Origin: Streptomyces caelestis
GTDB taxonomy: Bacteria; Actinomycetota; Actinomycetes; Streptomycetales; Streptomycetaceae
Reading direction: 5' to 3'
Assembly (NCBI RefSeq): GCF_001279005.1
Contig: NZ_LGCN01000212.1
Coordinates: 81,634-145,633, forward strand
DNA length: 64,000 bases
Shown here piece by piece: positions 16,614 through 25,482 of this stretch. The translations under genes were made by a program, and so were the position numbers. The number at the start of each line of letters is the position of its first letter. Positions within the stretch are counted from its first letter, which is position 1. Under the pieces are notes generated by a model. That model was not told where the DNA came from, ran no database searches, and saw only the letters and a list, made by a program, of their open reading frames with translations.

Positions 16614-17963
16614 GTGAGCCACGTCCTCGTCCCGCCGCCGCGCCGGGCCGCCGCCGCCCTGGGGCCGGTCCTGCCGCTGGTGGCGGTGGTCGTCCTGGCG
16701 GGCCTGCCGCCGACGGGGGACGGCGCGGGACCCGCCGACGTGGTGTCCGCGCTGGTGGTCGGATACTGCGTGATCCGGCTGCTGCGGGAACGGCGGCGCC
16801 CGCTGTCGCCCCGCGCGGCCGTGGTGCTGGGGCTGCCGGTCGTGGGACTGGCGCTCGCCGCCATGGGGGCGGCCTCGCCCCAGGCGGCGCTGGGCGGCCT
16901 GGGCCGTTATCTGCAGGTGTTCGTCCTCGTCCCGGCCACCGTGCTGGTGCTGCTCCGTGGCCGGGCCGACTTCCGGGTGCTGGCCTGGTCGTTCGTGGGG
17001 CTCGCCCTGTGGCAGGGGGCCGTCGGGGTGCACCAGTACGTCACCGGGACCGGTGCCTCGTACCAGGGCGAGCCCGTCCGGGCGGTCGGCACCTTCGGAG
17101 CCACGGACGTGATGGGCATGGCGACGGCGGTGTCGCTGGGCGTGGTGTGCGCGGCGGGGATCGCGCTGGGGCGGGCCCCGGCGCGGCAGCGGACGGCCGC
17201 CGCCGGGTGCGCCCTGCTGCTGGTGCTGCCGCTGGCGCTGTCCTTCAGCCGGGGCGCGTGGATCGCGACCGCGCTGGCGTGCACGGTGCAGCTGGTGCTG
17301 GCGGGGCTGCGGCGCGCGCTGAAGGTGGCGGCGGCCGTGGTCGCCGCGGGCGTCGTGCTGACGGGCGGGTTCGGGGTCGGTACGGCGATGCTGCAGGAGC
17401 GGATCGGCAGCATCACGGAGGTCGCCGACACGCCCGACCAGTCCGTCGTCGACCGGTACACCCTGTGGGCGGCGGCGACCGGCATGTGGCGCGAACACCC
17501 GTGGACCGGCGTGGGGCTGAAGAACTTCCCCGAGTACCGCGACGGGCACGCCACCCTGGCGCTGTCCTCGGGCAGCGACATCGCGGGCGCGGGCACGGAC
17601 TACCACAAGCAGGCACTGCTGTCGCCGCACAGCATGTATCTGCTGGTGCTGAGCGAGCAGGGCCTGATCGGGCTGCTGGCGCTCGCCGGGGGCTGGCTCG
17701 CGCTGCTGGTGTGCGCGCTGCGGCGCCTGCTGCGGGCCCGCCGCCGCGGCCCCGGCCTCGACTGCGCGCTCGTCGCCGTCGGCCTGCTGCTCTGGCTGCT
17801 CACCGACTTCTTCTACGGCGACATCGGCGGTCCCTCGACCGTCCTGACCGGCGTGGCCCTGGGCCTGACGGCGTGGTGGGCCCTGTCCCGCGACGACCGG
17901 GCGGACGCCGCCCCGCGGCGGGACGGAGCGCCCGCCCGCATCGAGGAGGCCTCGACCCGATGA
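16614..17963 (+). CDS. O-antigen ligase/polymerase (Wzy-like) membrane protein
   Basis: 449-residue polytopic protein, about ten or more hydrophobic segments. The long extracytoplasmic loop with VVDRYTLWAAATGMWREHPWTGVGLKNFPEY and HSMYLLVLSEQGLIGLLAL is the Wzy_C/ligase signature. Proteins like this polymerise lipid-linked repeat units or ligate glycan on the outer face of the membrane. Start GTG 16614; its end overlaps the start of the flippase by 4 bases. Works with the initiating transferase before it and the flippase after it. Confidence 0.88.
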   Translation: MSHVLVPPPRRAAAALGPVLPLVAVVVLAGLPPTGDGAGPADVVSALVVGYCVIRLLRERRRPLSPRAAVVLGLPVVGLALAAMGAASPQAALGGLGRYLQVFVLVPATVLVLLRGRADFRVLAWSFVGLALWQGAVGVHQYVTGTGASYQGEPVRAVGTFGATDVMGMATAVSLGVVCAAGIALGRAPARQRTAAAGCALLLVLPLALSFSRGAWIATALACTVQLVLAGLRRALKVAAAVVAAGVVLTGGFGVGTAMLQERIGSITEVADTPDQSVVDRYTLWAAATGMWREHPWTGVGLKNFPEYRDGHATLALSSGSDIAGAGTDYHKQALLSPHSMYLLVLSEQGLIGLLALAGGWLALLVCALRRLLRARRRGPGLDCALVAVGLLLWLLTDFFYGDIGGPSTVLTGVALGLTAWWALSRDDRADAAPRRDGAPARIEEASTR

Positions 17964-19975
17964 CCGTGCTGCCTTCGCAGACTCCCGGTTCCGGCGGGCT
18001 CAGGACCGGCGACCCCCAGGCGGGCGGATCCCGGGCCGGTGCTCCCGCCTCCGACCGGCCCGCGACGGGCGCCCCTTCGGCGGACGGGCCCCGGCCCGCG
18101 GAACCCGGACCCGTCGGTCCCCCGACCGGCGCCCGCACGGTGACCGGCACCCGCACGGCGACCGGCGTCCCCGAGTCCGGCGGATCCGGGGCCGGGGGGA
18201 CGAAGGGTGCGCCCGGTGACGACGTGGACGCGCCGCCCGCGGCGCGTTCCGGCGGGACGGGCGGTGACGTCGGTGAGCCGGGCGGGCTCAGGACCGGCGA
18301 CCCCGCGCCCGGCGGACGCGAGCTCCGCGGGGCGCGGGGCGGCGGGTCCGGGAGCGCGGCCGGTGACGGCGGCACGTCGGGCGCGGTGTCCCGGAGGTTC
18401 CTCGCCCGGGCCGCGCTGGGGACGGCGGTGCTGTCCATCGCCGGGTCGCTGCTCGGGCTGGTGCGGGACCAGTCGCTGGCGCGGCTGTTCGGGGCCGGGA
18501 GCGACACGGACGCCTTCCTGGTGGCGTGGACCGTGCCGGAGATCGCCGCGACGCTGCTGATCGAGGACGGGCTGGCGATCGCGCTGATCCCGGCGTTCAG
18601 CATGGCGCTGGCGCGACGGGCCCGGGGCGTGCCCGGCGACCCGGTGCGCGACCTGGTCAAGGCCACCCTGCCCCGGCTGTGCCTGGCCTTCGCCGCGGTG
18701 ACGGCGCTGGTCGCCGCCGGGGCCCCGTACCTGGTCCGCGTGCTGGCGCCCGGTCTGCCCGACCCCCGCCTCGCCGTCGACTGCACCCGGCTCACCGCGC
18801 TCAGCCTGCTGGCCTTCGGGCTCGCCGGGTACTGCAGCGCCGCGCTGCGGGCGCACCGCCGTTTCTTCGCGCCGGCGGCGATCTACGTCGCGTACAACTC
18901 CGGCATCGTGGCGACGATGTTCCTGCTCGGCGGGGAGTGGGGGGTGCGCTCGGCGGCCGTCGGGGTCGCGGTGGGCGGCTGCCTGATGGTGGCGGTGCAG
19001 CTGCCGTCCCTGTGGCGGCGGCTCGCGTCGCCCGCGCCCGCGCCCGCCGCGACCGGGCCGGCGGACGAGGAGCGGCCGGTGCGCCTCGCCCTGATCGCCG
19101 CCGTGCTGCTGTTCGCGCTGTGCCGCCAGTCGCAGGTCCTCGTCGAACGGTTCCTGGCGTCCTCCCTGCCCGCCGGGTCCATCTCGCACCTCAACTACGC
19201 GCAGAAGGTCGCCCAGATCCCGATGACACTGTCGCTGATGGTGTGCACCGTCACCTTCCCCGTGGTGGCACGGGCGCTCGCCGACGGCGACACCCGCCGG
19301 GCCCGCGCCCGGGTGGAACGGGACCTGGTGCTGGCGTCCTGTGTGGTGCTGGCCGGCATGTGCGCGGTGATCGCCTGCGCCCCGCAGATGATCGAACTGC
19401 TCTTCCAGCGGGGGGCGTTCACCGCGGCCGACAGCGCCGCGACGGCGAACGTCATGCGCGTGTACGCCCTCGGTCTGCTCGGCCAGACCCTCGTGGGCGC
19501 CCTCGTCCGCTGCTACTTCTCGGCGGGCCGCCCCAGCTGGTACCCGCTCGGCGTGATGGCGGCCGGCGTCGTCGTCACGTCCCTGATCGGCGCGGTGACC
19601 GTGGGCCGCTGGGGGGTGGCGGGGATCGCCGCCGCCAACGCCTTCGGCATCACCGTCACGGCCGTGCTGCTGCTGACCGGCCTGCGCACGGCCCGCCCCG
19701 GCGACACGGGCGGCCTCACGCTCGGCGTCCGCGGGGTCCTGGGCCGGCTGAGCCGGCCCGTGCTCGCCTCGGTCCTCGCCGTCGCCGCCGGGACGTCCGC
19801 CGCGAGCCTCTTCGACTCCCCGGTGGCCGCTCTCGCGGCCGGCTGTCCGGCCGTGGCCGCCGTCTTCGTGCCGCTCGCCCTGTCCGTCCCGGTCGCCCGG
19901 CGCTCCGTATCCGTATCCGCACTGCGCTCCGTACGCACCGTCACACGAAAGCTCACACATGGCCGCTCCCGTTGA
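17960..19975 (+). CDS. MurJ/MviN-family lipid-linked glycan flippase with long disordered N-terminus
   Basis: 671 residues. The first 140 or so are Gly/Pro/Thr/Ala-rich and contain the phrase GLRTGDP twice, encoded by a near-identical 24-base repeat. The MurJ-like core starts at RRFLARAALGTAVLSIAGSL with LVRDQSLARLFGAGSDTDAFLVAWTVP and about 14 membrane helices. The family flips lipid-linked sugars across the membrane; lipid II for MurJ, here more likely the repeat unit of the neighbouring cluster in place of a Wzx protein. Start ATG overlaps the previous stop (CGATGA). Ends overlapping the deacetylase start by 17 bases. Confidence 0.88.
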   Translation: MTVLPSQTPGSGGLRTGDPQAGGSRAGAPASDRPATGAPSADGPRPAEPGPVGPPTGARTVTGTRTATGVPESGGSGAGGTKGAPGDDVDAPPAARSGGTGGDVGEPGGLRTGDPAPGGRELRGARGGGSGSAAGDGGTSGAVSRRFLARAALGTAVLSIAGSLLGLVRDQSLARLFGAGSDTDAFLVAWTVPEIAATLLIEDGLAIALIPAFSMALARRARGVPGDPVRDLVKATLPRLCLAFAAVTALVAAGAPYLVRVLAPGLPDPRLAVDCTRLTALSLLAFGLAGYCSAALRAHRRFFAPAAIYVAYNSGIVATMFLLGGEWGVRSAAVGVAVGGCLMVAVQLPSLWRRLASPAPAPAATGPADEERPVRLALIAAVLLFALCRQSQVLVERFLASSLPAGSISHLNYAQKVAQIPMTLSLMVCTVTFPVVARALADGDTRRARARVERDLVLASCVVLAGMCAVIACAPQMIELLFQRGAFTAADSAATANVMRVYALGLLGQTLVGALVRCYFSAGRPSWYPLGVMAAGVVVTSLIGAVTVGRWGVAGIAAANAFGITVTAVLLLTGLRTARPGDTGGLTLGVRGVLGRLSRPVLASVLAVAAGTSAASLFDSPVAALAAGCPAVAAVFVPLALSVPVARRSVSVSALRSVRTVTRKLTHGRSR

Positions 19976-20723
19976 CTCCGTCGCCGCCGGCAGACCCTCC
20001 GCGCCCCGCCCGGGCCCCGTCCCCTGGGTGGCGATGTACCACTCGGTGGGCGACTGCTCGGACGACCCGTACCGCATCACCGTCACCCCCGGGCGGCTCG
20101 AGCGGCAGCTGGCCTGGCTGCGCCGGCGCGGACTGCGCGGCGTGTCCGTCGCCGAACTCCTCGCCGCGCGCGCCCGCGGCGAGGGCCGGGACCTGGTCGG
20201 CCTCACCTTCGACGACGGCTACACCGACTTCCTCACCGGCGCCCTGCCGCTGCTGCAGCGCTTCCGCTGCGGCGCCACCCTCTTCGTCCTGCCCGGACGG
20301 CTCGGCGGCGACAACGCCTGGGACCCGCTCGGCCCGCGCAAGCCGCTGCTGACCGCGGACGGCATCCGGCGCGCCGCCGACGGGGGCGTGGAGATCGGCT
20401 CGCACGGTCTCACCCACGTCGACCTGACCCGCGCGGACGACGCCACGCTCACCGCCGAGGTCGCCGGGAGCCGCGCCCGGATCGAGGAGCTGACCGGCGC
20501 CCCGGCCGCCGGGTTCTGCTACCCGTACGGCACGGTCGACGCGCGCGCCGTCGAGGCCGTGCGGAAGGCGGGCTACGCCTACGCCTGCGCCATCGACCCC
20601 GGCCCGCTGACCGGCCCGCACGCCCTGCCGCGCGCGCACGTCGGGCAGAACGACACGGCGTGGCGCCTGCACCTCAAGCTCCGGCTGCACCGGCTGCGCC
20701 GGCGTCCGGTGGAGGGCCTGTGA
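19959..20723 (+). CDS. Polysaccharide deacetylase (CE4)
   Basis: 254-residue NodB-type carbohydrate esterase 4. Motif 1 is LTFDDGYTDF (catalytic base Asp and metal Asp), motif 2 is SHGLTHVDLT (metal His residues), and a late CYPYG motif is present. The enzyme removes N- or O-acetyl groups from sugar residues using a divalent metal. No signal peptide is evident (MAAPVDSVAAGRPSAP...), so it probably works on cytoplasmic lipid-linked intermediates rather than exported polymer. Fully overlapping operon position between flippase and second glycosyltransferase (TGATG at 20721). Confidence 0.9.
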   Translation: MAAPVDSVAAGRPSAPRPGPVPWVAMYHSVGDCSDDPYRITVTPGRLERQLAWLRRRGLRGVSVAELLAARARGEGRDLVGLTFDDGYTDFLTGALPLLQRFRCGATLFVLPGRLGGDNAWDPLGPRKPLLTADGIRRAADGGVEIGSHGLTHVDLTRADDATLTAEVAGSRARIEELTGAPAAGFCYPYGTVDARAVEAVRKAGYAYACAIDPGPLTGPHALPRAHVGQNDTAWRLHLKLRLHRLRRRPVEGL

Positions 20724-21859
20724 TGCGGGCGCTGCACATCATCACCGGGCTCGGTGTCGGCGGCGCCGAGCAGCAGTTGCGGCTGCTGCTGCGTCACCTG
20801 CCGGTCGACTGCGACGTGGTGACGCTCACCAACCCCGGCGCGGTCGCCGACGGGCTCGGCGCCGACGGCGTGCGGGTCGTGCACCTGGGCATGGGCGGCA
20901 ACCGCGACCTGGCCGCGCTCCCCCGTCTGGTCCGGGTGATCCGGGCCGGCGGCTACGACCTCGTGCACACGCACCTGTACCGGGCCTGCGTCTACGGCCG
21001 GCTCGCCGCCCGGGTCGCCGGGGTCCGCGCGGTCGTGGCGACCGAGCACTCCCTGGGCGACACCCAGATGGAGGGCCGCAGGCTGACGGCCGGCGTGCGC
21101 GCGCTGTACCTGGCGAGCGAGCGGCTCGGGTCGGCGACGGTCGCCGTCTCCCCGACGGTGGCCGACCGGCTGAAGCGCTGGGGCGTGCCCGCCCCCCGCA
21201 TCGAGGTCGTCCCCAACGGCATCGACCTGGACCGCTTCCGCTTCGACCCGGAGCGACGGGAGCGCACCCGTCGGCGCCTCGGCCTGCCGGAGGGGGCGTT
21301 CGTCGTCGGCGGCGTCGGCCGGCTCGCCCGCGGCAAGCGGTTCGACGTCCTCGTCCGCGCGCTCGCCCTGCTGCCGGAGGACCACTGGCTGCTGCTGGTG
21401 GGCGGCGGCCCCGAGGAGCACGTGCTGCGCCGCACCGCCCACGAGGCCAAGGTGGCGGGGCGGGTGCTGTTCACCGGCGAGCGTCCCGTCGTCCCCGACG
21501 GCACCCCCGGCCCCGACCTGCCCTCGCTGACCTCGGCGATGGACCTGTTCGCCTCCCCGTCCGCGGAGGAGGCCTTCGGTCTGGCGGCCGTGGAGGCGCT
21601 GGCGTCCGGTCTGCCCGTGCTCTACGCCTCCTGCCCGGCGATCGAGGACCTGCCGCCCGAGGCCCGCGCCGACGCCCGGCGGGTGCGCGGCGGCCCCGCC
21701 GCGTACGCCCGCGCGATCGCCGAGGTCCGTGCGGCGGGCCCCGGACCGCGCACGGCCGGCCGGGCCGCGCACCACTACAGCATCACCCGCAGCACGGCCC
21801 GCCTCATGGACGTGTACACGGCGGCCGTGGCCGGCGCGTCGCCGTCCGCCGCACCGTGA
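20723..21859 (+). CDS. GT4-family glycosyltransferase 2
   Basis: 378-residue GT-B enzyme starting MRALHIITGLGVGGAEQQLR, the classic GT4 N-terminal glycine loop. Donor-domain motifs are VVPNGIDLDRF, GVGRLARGKRFDVLV, LVGGGPEEHVL and the SAEEAFGLAAVEALASG E-x7-E block. Cytoplasmic sugar transfer onto the lipid-linked glycan. The start sits in the stop codon of the deacetylase. With the first GT4 and the initiating enzyme this allows at least a trisaccharide repeat, if each adds one residue. Confidence 0.88.
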   Translation: MRALHIITGLGVGGAEQQLRLLLRHLPVDCDVVTLTNPGAVADGLGADGVRVVHLGMGGNRDLAALPRLVRVIRAGGYDLVHTHLYRACVYGRLAARVAGVRAVVATEHSLGDTQMEGRRLTAGVRALYLASERLGSATVAVSPTVADRLKRWGVPAPRIEVVPNGIDLDRFRFDPERRERTRRRLGLPEGAFVVGGVGRLARGKRFDVLVRALALLPEDHWLLLVGGGPEEHVLRRTAHEAKVAGRVLFTGERPVVPDGTPGPDLPSLTSAMDLFASPSAEEAFGLAAVEALASGLPVLYASCPAIEDLPPEARADARRVRGGPAAYARAIAEVRAAGPGPRTAGRAAHHYSITRSTARLMDVYTAAVAGASPSAAP

Positions 21860-21911
21860 GCCTCCGCCGCACCGCATGTCTCTGCCGTACCTTCGAGGGA
21901 GCAAGCCCGTC

Positions 21912-22562
21912 ATGACCGACACCCCGACCCGTCGGCGCCGTCCGTCCCTGGACCGTGTCAGAAAGCTGCCGGCCTGGTCCGCGCTGGTGGCGGGCACGTT
22001 CCTCGGTGGTCTGTCCGGCGGCGTATACGGCCTGGTCACGCCCCCGGTGTACACCGCCACCAGTTACGTCGTCGCCGTGCCCACCGACAAGGCGCCCTCG
22101 GACGCGGCCCGCGGTTTCGCGCAGGCGTACGGCCGGGTCGCCACCCAGCTCGCGGTGCTCGGCGACGCGCAGGTGTGGGCCGGGGTGCCGGTGCGGACGC
22201 TGCGGGACAGCGTCCGCACGGCGACCTCGCCGGACGCGCCGATGGTCGCCGTCACGGCCACCTCCGCGCAGCCCGGACTGGCCGTCGACATGGCCGACGC
22301 GGTCTCGCGCGCGCTGACCCGGCACGCCGAGGACACCAAGGGCAGCACGCAGGTCCGGCTCGTGCAGTTCTCGCGCGCGGTGCGGCCGGGCAAGCCGTCG
22401 TCCGCGTCGTCGGGGGTGACCGCGCTGGTGGGGGCGAGCGCGGGCGGCCTGCTGGGCGGCCTGGTGCTGCTCGCCAGGCCGAGGCGGACCGGCCGGGGCG
22501 AGGGTCCGGCCCCCGCCGCCTCGGTGCCCGGCCCGGCCACCGCCGCCGATGTGCAGCGGTGA
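21912..22562 (+). CDS. Wzz-like chain-length/capsule regulator membrane protein
   Basis: 216 residues with two membrane helices (LPAWSALVAGTFLGGLSGGVYGLV near 20-45 and ALVGASAGGLLGGLVLLAR near 170-190) flanking an extracytoplasmic domain that starts PPVYTATSYVVAV and includes AYGRVATQLAV and ATSPDAPMVAVTA. This is the layout of Wzz/YveK polysaccharide copolymerases, which set polymer length with the Wzy protein; no kinase domain is attached. Start ATG 21912 chosen for GGGAG upstream. Last rightward gene before a 195-base gap whose other side is a convergent hydrolase. Confidence 0.78.
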   Translation: MTDTPTRRRRPSLDRVRKLPAWSALVAGTFLGGLSGGVYGLVTPPVYTATSYVVAVPTDKAPSDAARGFAQAYGRVATQLAVLGDAQVWAGVPVRTLRDSVRTATSPDAPMVAVTATSAQPGLAVDMADAVSRALTRHAEDTKGSTQVRLVQFSRAVRPGKPSSASSGVTALVGASAGGLLGGLVLLARPRRTGRGEGPAPAASVPGPATAADVQR

Positions 22563-22756
22563 CGCGGCCGGGACGGCCCCCGGGGCCTGTTGCGAACGTC
22601 CCGTCCGCCGGGCGACGCCGTGCACACCCTCCCGCCGCACCGGGCGCCGAGCCGAGTACGCCCGGTACGGGGCCCAGGGCCCGGCACGCCGGGAGCACGC
22701 ACCCGACGCCGCCCGGCCCGCCCCTCGGGCGGCCGACGGGACGCCCACCACGGGCC

Positions 22757-24049
22757 CTAGCGGGTGCGCGACCACCAGTCGAAGCGGAAGCAGAGTTTCC
22801 CGCCGAGCCAGTACTCCACCCACCGGCCCAGGTCCAGCGGCGAGCAGTCCTCCGGCGGCAGCGGCACGCCGGGCACGGTCGGCACGGGAGAGGGCGCCGG
22901 GGTCTGCGGCGTGGTGTCCGGCTCCTCCTCGTGGGTGCGTCCGTGGAGCACGGACTTGTACACGCGGGACGACTCCGGGTTGTCGTCGCACTGCCACACG
23001 CCGTGCGGGCAGTAGTCGGTCACCGTGTTGTAGAGCGGCTTGTGCCGGTCGATCCACGCGAGCATGCGCCGCATGTACTCGGGATTGTCGCCGTTGCGGA
23101 AGAGCCCCCATTCGGGATAGGAGATCGGTTTTCCGTGGGCCTTCGCGAAATCGACGTGCGCCTGGAGTCCGTACGGCTCCTTCACCTGTTCGTCGAAGGA
23201 GTGCCCGGCCGGCTGGTCGTAGGAATCCATGCCGACGATGTCGACCGTGTCGTCGCCGGGGTAGCACCGCGTCCAGGGGACGGCGTCCCGGCCGCGGCTC
23301 GGCGTGAAGTCGAAGCGGAATTCCTGGCCCGGCACCGCGCGCATGGTCCGCACGATCCGGTTCCAGTACTTCTTCCAGGATTCCGGGTCGGGACCGCAGC
23401 GGTGGGTGTAGGTGACGCCGTTCATCTCCCAGCCGAGCACCAGGACCGTGTCCGGCACCTTCAGCTCGACCAGCCGCTCGGCGAGGGCGCGGAAGTGGTG
23501 GTCGAACTCCCCGGCCGCACCCCGCCGCAGCAGCTGCCGGACCTCGTGATCGGGGACGCCCGCCTCGTTGCGCTCCTGCAGGGGGACGTTGAGGACGAGC
23601 ATCCGGTCGTCCTCGGCGTTGCGCCAGCGCGCCCACGCGTCGAGGAAGCCGACGTCCCCCTCGATGTCGCTCCAGTGGTTGCCGGGCAGGTAGGTGTGGC
23701 CGACGCGCAGCTCGGCGCCGCCCAGCCAGCGGCTGAACTGCTCCATGCGGTCCACGCCGCGGGCGTCGGAGGCGAGGAAGGCGCCGAAGGCCGGGACGTC
23801 ACCGAGCGGCGCCGGCAGCGCCGGCACGGGGACCGACGGGATGTCGACGGCCGGGGCGGCGGGGACCTTCGGGACCGCGGGGACCGTGGGAACGGCCACG
23901 GGCCCGTCCGGGGCCGGCGCCGCCGGACGGGAGTCGTCGGCCGGCTCCGGCCCCGTCGTGGGACCGGCCGCCAGGGCGGCGGCCACGACGACCGCCGCCG
24001 CGCCCACGGCCATCGCGCGGGTCCGGACCCGCCTGTGCTGTGGGGCCAT
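22757..24049 (-). CDS. Secreted GH26-like glycoside hydrolase
   Basis: 430-residue exported glycosidase. ATG at 24049 has AGGAGCAGCC upstream. Signal/anchor helix MAVGAAAVVVAAALAAG is followed by a Pro/Val/Ala linker. The TIM-barrel region has VLGWEMNGVTYTHRCG (acid/base Glu) and KPISYPEWGLFRNG (nucleophile Glu), the pattern of GH26 mannanases and related endo-glycanases, plus IVGMDSYDQPAGHSF. The C-terminal 40 residues after a Thr/Pro linker contain two Cys (CSPLDL, LCFRFDWW) and may be a small binding module. It is convergent with the glycan cluster and could trim the exported polymer; substrate is inferred only. Confidence 0.8.
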   Translation of the reverse strand: MAPQHRRVRTRAMAVGAAAVVVAAALAAGPTTGPEPADDSRPAAPAPDGPVAVPTVPAVPKVPAAPAVDIPSVPVPALPAPLGDVPAFGAFLASDARGVDRMEQFSRWLGGAELRVGHTYLPGNHWSDIEGDVGFLDAWARWRNAEDDRMLVLNVPLQERNEAGVPDHEVRQLLRRGAAGEFDHHFRALAERLVELKVPDTVLVLGWEMNGVTYTHRCGPDPESWKKYWNRIVRTMRAVPGQEFRFDFTPSRGRDAVPWTRCYPGDDTVDIVGMDSYDQPAGHSFDEQVKEPYGLQAHVDFAKAHGKPISYPEWGLFRNGDNPEYMRRMLAWIDRHKPLYNTVTDYCPHGVWQCDDNPESSRVYKSVLHGRTHEEEPDTTPQTPAPSPVPTVPGVPLPPEDCSPLDLGRWVEYWLGGKLCFRFDWWSRTR

Positions 24050-24219
24050 TGGCTGCTCCTCTTCTCGTTCACGTCCGCCTTCTGCCTGAACCAGCCGCTC
24101 TTGACGAACAGTCATGTGAATTCAGGCACAGGAAATACGGCGGTGCCAATGTCACTGCGGCTTTCGAGTGCCGGGCTCGCCCGTGCGGGTGATCCGGCGC
24201 CAGAGGAAAGTGAGTATTC

Positions 24220-25482
24220 GTGTCGCTGCTCGACACCCGTGTCCCCGCCGTACTGCTGCGGACCGACCGGAATCCCTTTCACCACGGAACGCTGGGGGCC
24301 GTGCGGTCACTCGGCAGGGCGGGAGTGGAGGTGCATGTCGTCGCCGATTCCACGGGAAGTCCCGTTCGTCGCTCGCGTTATGTCCACAGCATGCATTCCC
24401 CGCCGCCGCCGGGAGCATCCGCGCAGCAGATCCTCGCCGTGCTGCGCCGGGTGGCCGAACGGGTGGGGCGCCCGGCCGTGCTGATCCCGCTGGACGACGC
24501 GACCGCGATCGCCGCGGGCCGGCTGCGAGGCGACCTCGCGCCCTCCTACCTGCTGCCCGAGATGCCGGCCACGCTGTCCGAACGCGTCGCCGACAAGGCG
24601 GAACTGGCCGCCGTGTGCGCCGCCGCGGACATCCCGCACCCGCGCACCCTCGTCCCGGACAGCCCCGGGCGGGCCGTGGACGACGCCCACCGGCTCGGGC
24701 TGCCGCTGGTCGCGAAGTGGAGCCGGCCCTGGCTGCTGCCGGCCGGCGGCGGACTGCGCAGCACCCGGCTGGTGCACTCCGCGCAGCAGGCCCGGGAGCT
24801 GTACGCGCGCACCGCGGAGGCGGGCAGCCCGCTGCTGCTCCAGGAGTACCTGCCGCCGGGCGAGGACCGGGACTGGTTCTTCCACGGCTACGCCGACCGC
24901 GCGGGCGCCGTGCGCGCCGGCGGTCCGGGCCACAAGCGGCTGTCCTGGCCGCGCGGCGCGGGGCTGACCGCGGTGGGCCACTGGACGCCCAACCCCGAGG
25001 TCCGGGCGCTCGCCGAACGGCTCACCGGCGAACTCGGCTACCGCGGCGTCTTCGACCTCGACTTCCGCCGCTGCGGCACGACCGGCCGCTACCACCTCCT
25101 CGACTTCAACCCGCGCCCCGGCGCCCAGTTCCGGCTCTTCGCGGACAGCGCGGGACTGGACGTCGTACGCGCCCTGCACCTGGATCTGACCGGCCGTCCG
25201 CTGCCGGACGGGGATCCGGTGGCCGGACGGGCGTTCGTGGTGGAGAACTACGCGCCGTTCGCCGCGCTGCGCACGGCGTCCGGCGGCCGCGAACTGGCCT
25301 GGTACGCCCGGGACGACCGGGCCCCCGGATGGGCGATGTGGGCCCTGTGGGCCCGTCATGTGTCCGGCCGGCTGCGGCATCGGCTGGGCACGGCGGCGGC
25401 CGTGCCGGCGCCCCGCCCGGCCCCCCGGGAGGCCACGCCCTCCCTGACCCCTCCGATCGACGACGAGAAAGCGAGCAGCTGA
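24220..25482 (+). CDS. ATP-grasp ligase
   Basis: 420-residue ATP-grasp enzyme, the fold that joins a carboxylate to an amine or thiol through an acyl phosphate. GTG start 24220 with GAGGAAAG upstream. N-terminal part VPAVLLRTDRNPFHHGTLGAVRSLGRAGVEVHVV resembles the D-aspartate-ligase-like subgroup; the nucleotide site spans LVAKWSRPW..., LLLQEYLPPGEDRDWFFHGY and the metal-binding FDLDFRR, LDFNPRPGAQFR. It is coupled to the flavoprotein downstream (stop and start overlap). A role in decorating the glycan with an amino acid or small acid is a guess. Confidence 0.82.
   Translation: MSLLDTRVPAVLLRTDRNPFHHGTLGAVRSLGRAGVEVHVVADSTGSPVRRSRYVHSMHSPPPPGASAQQILAVLRRVAERVGRPAVLIPLDDATAIAAGRLRGDLAPSYLLPEMPATLSERVADKAELAAVCAAADIPHPRTLVPDSPGRAVDDAHRLGLPLVAKWSRPWLLPAGGGLRSTRLVHSAQQARELYARTAEAGSPLLLQEYLPPGEDRDWFFHGYADRAGAVRAGGPGHKRLSWPRGAGLTAVGHWTPNPEVRALAERLTGELGYRGVFDLDFRRCGTTGRYHLLDFNPRPGAQFRLFADSAGLDVVRALHLDLTGRPLPDGDPVAGRAFVVENYAPFAALRTASGGRELAWYARDDRAPGWAMWALWARHVSGRLRHRLGTAAAVPAPRPAPREATPSLTPPIDDEKASS

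Noticed and set aside
14681..19975. A single open frame of more than 1700 codons across the glycan cluster
   Set aside because: Only the part from 17960 reads as protein (flippase). Upstream it is an off-frame of the glycosyltransferase, sugar transferase and polymerase genes; high GC removes stops.
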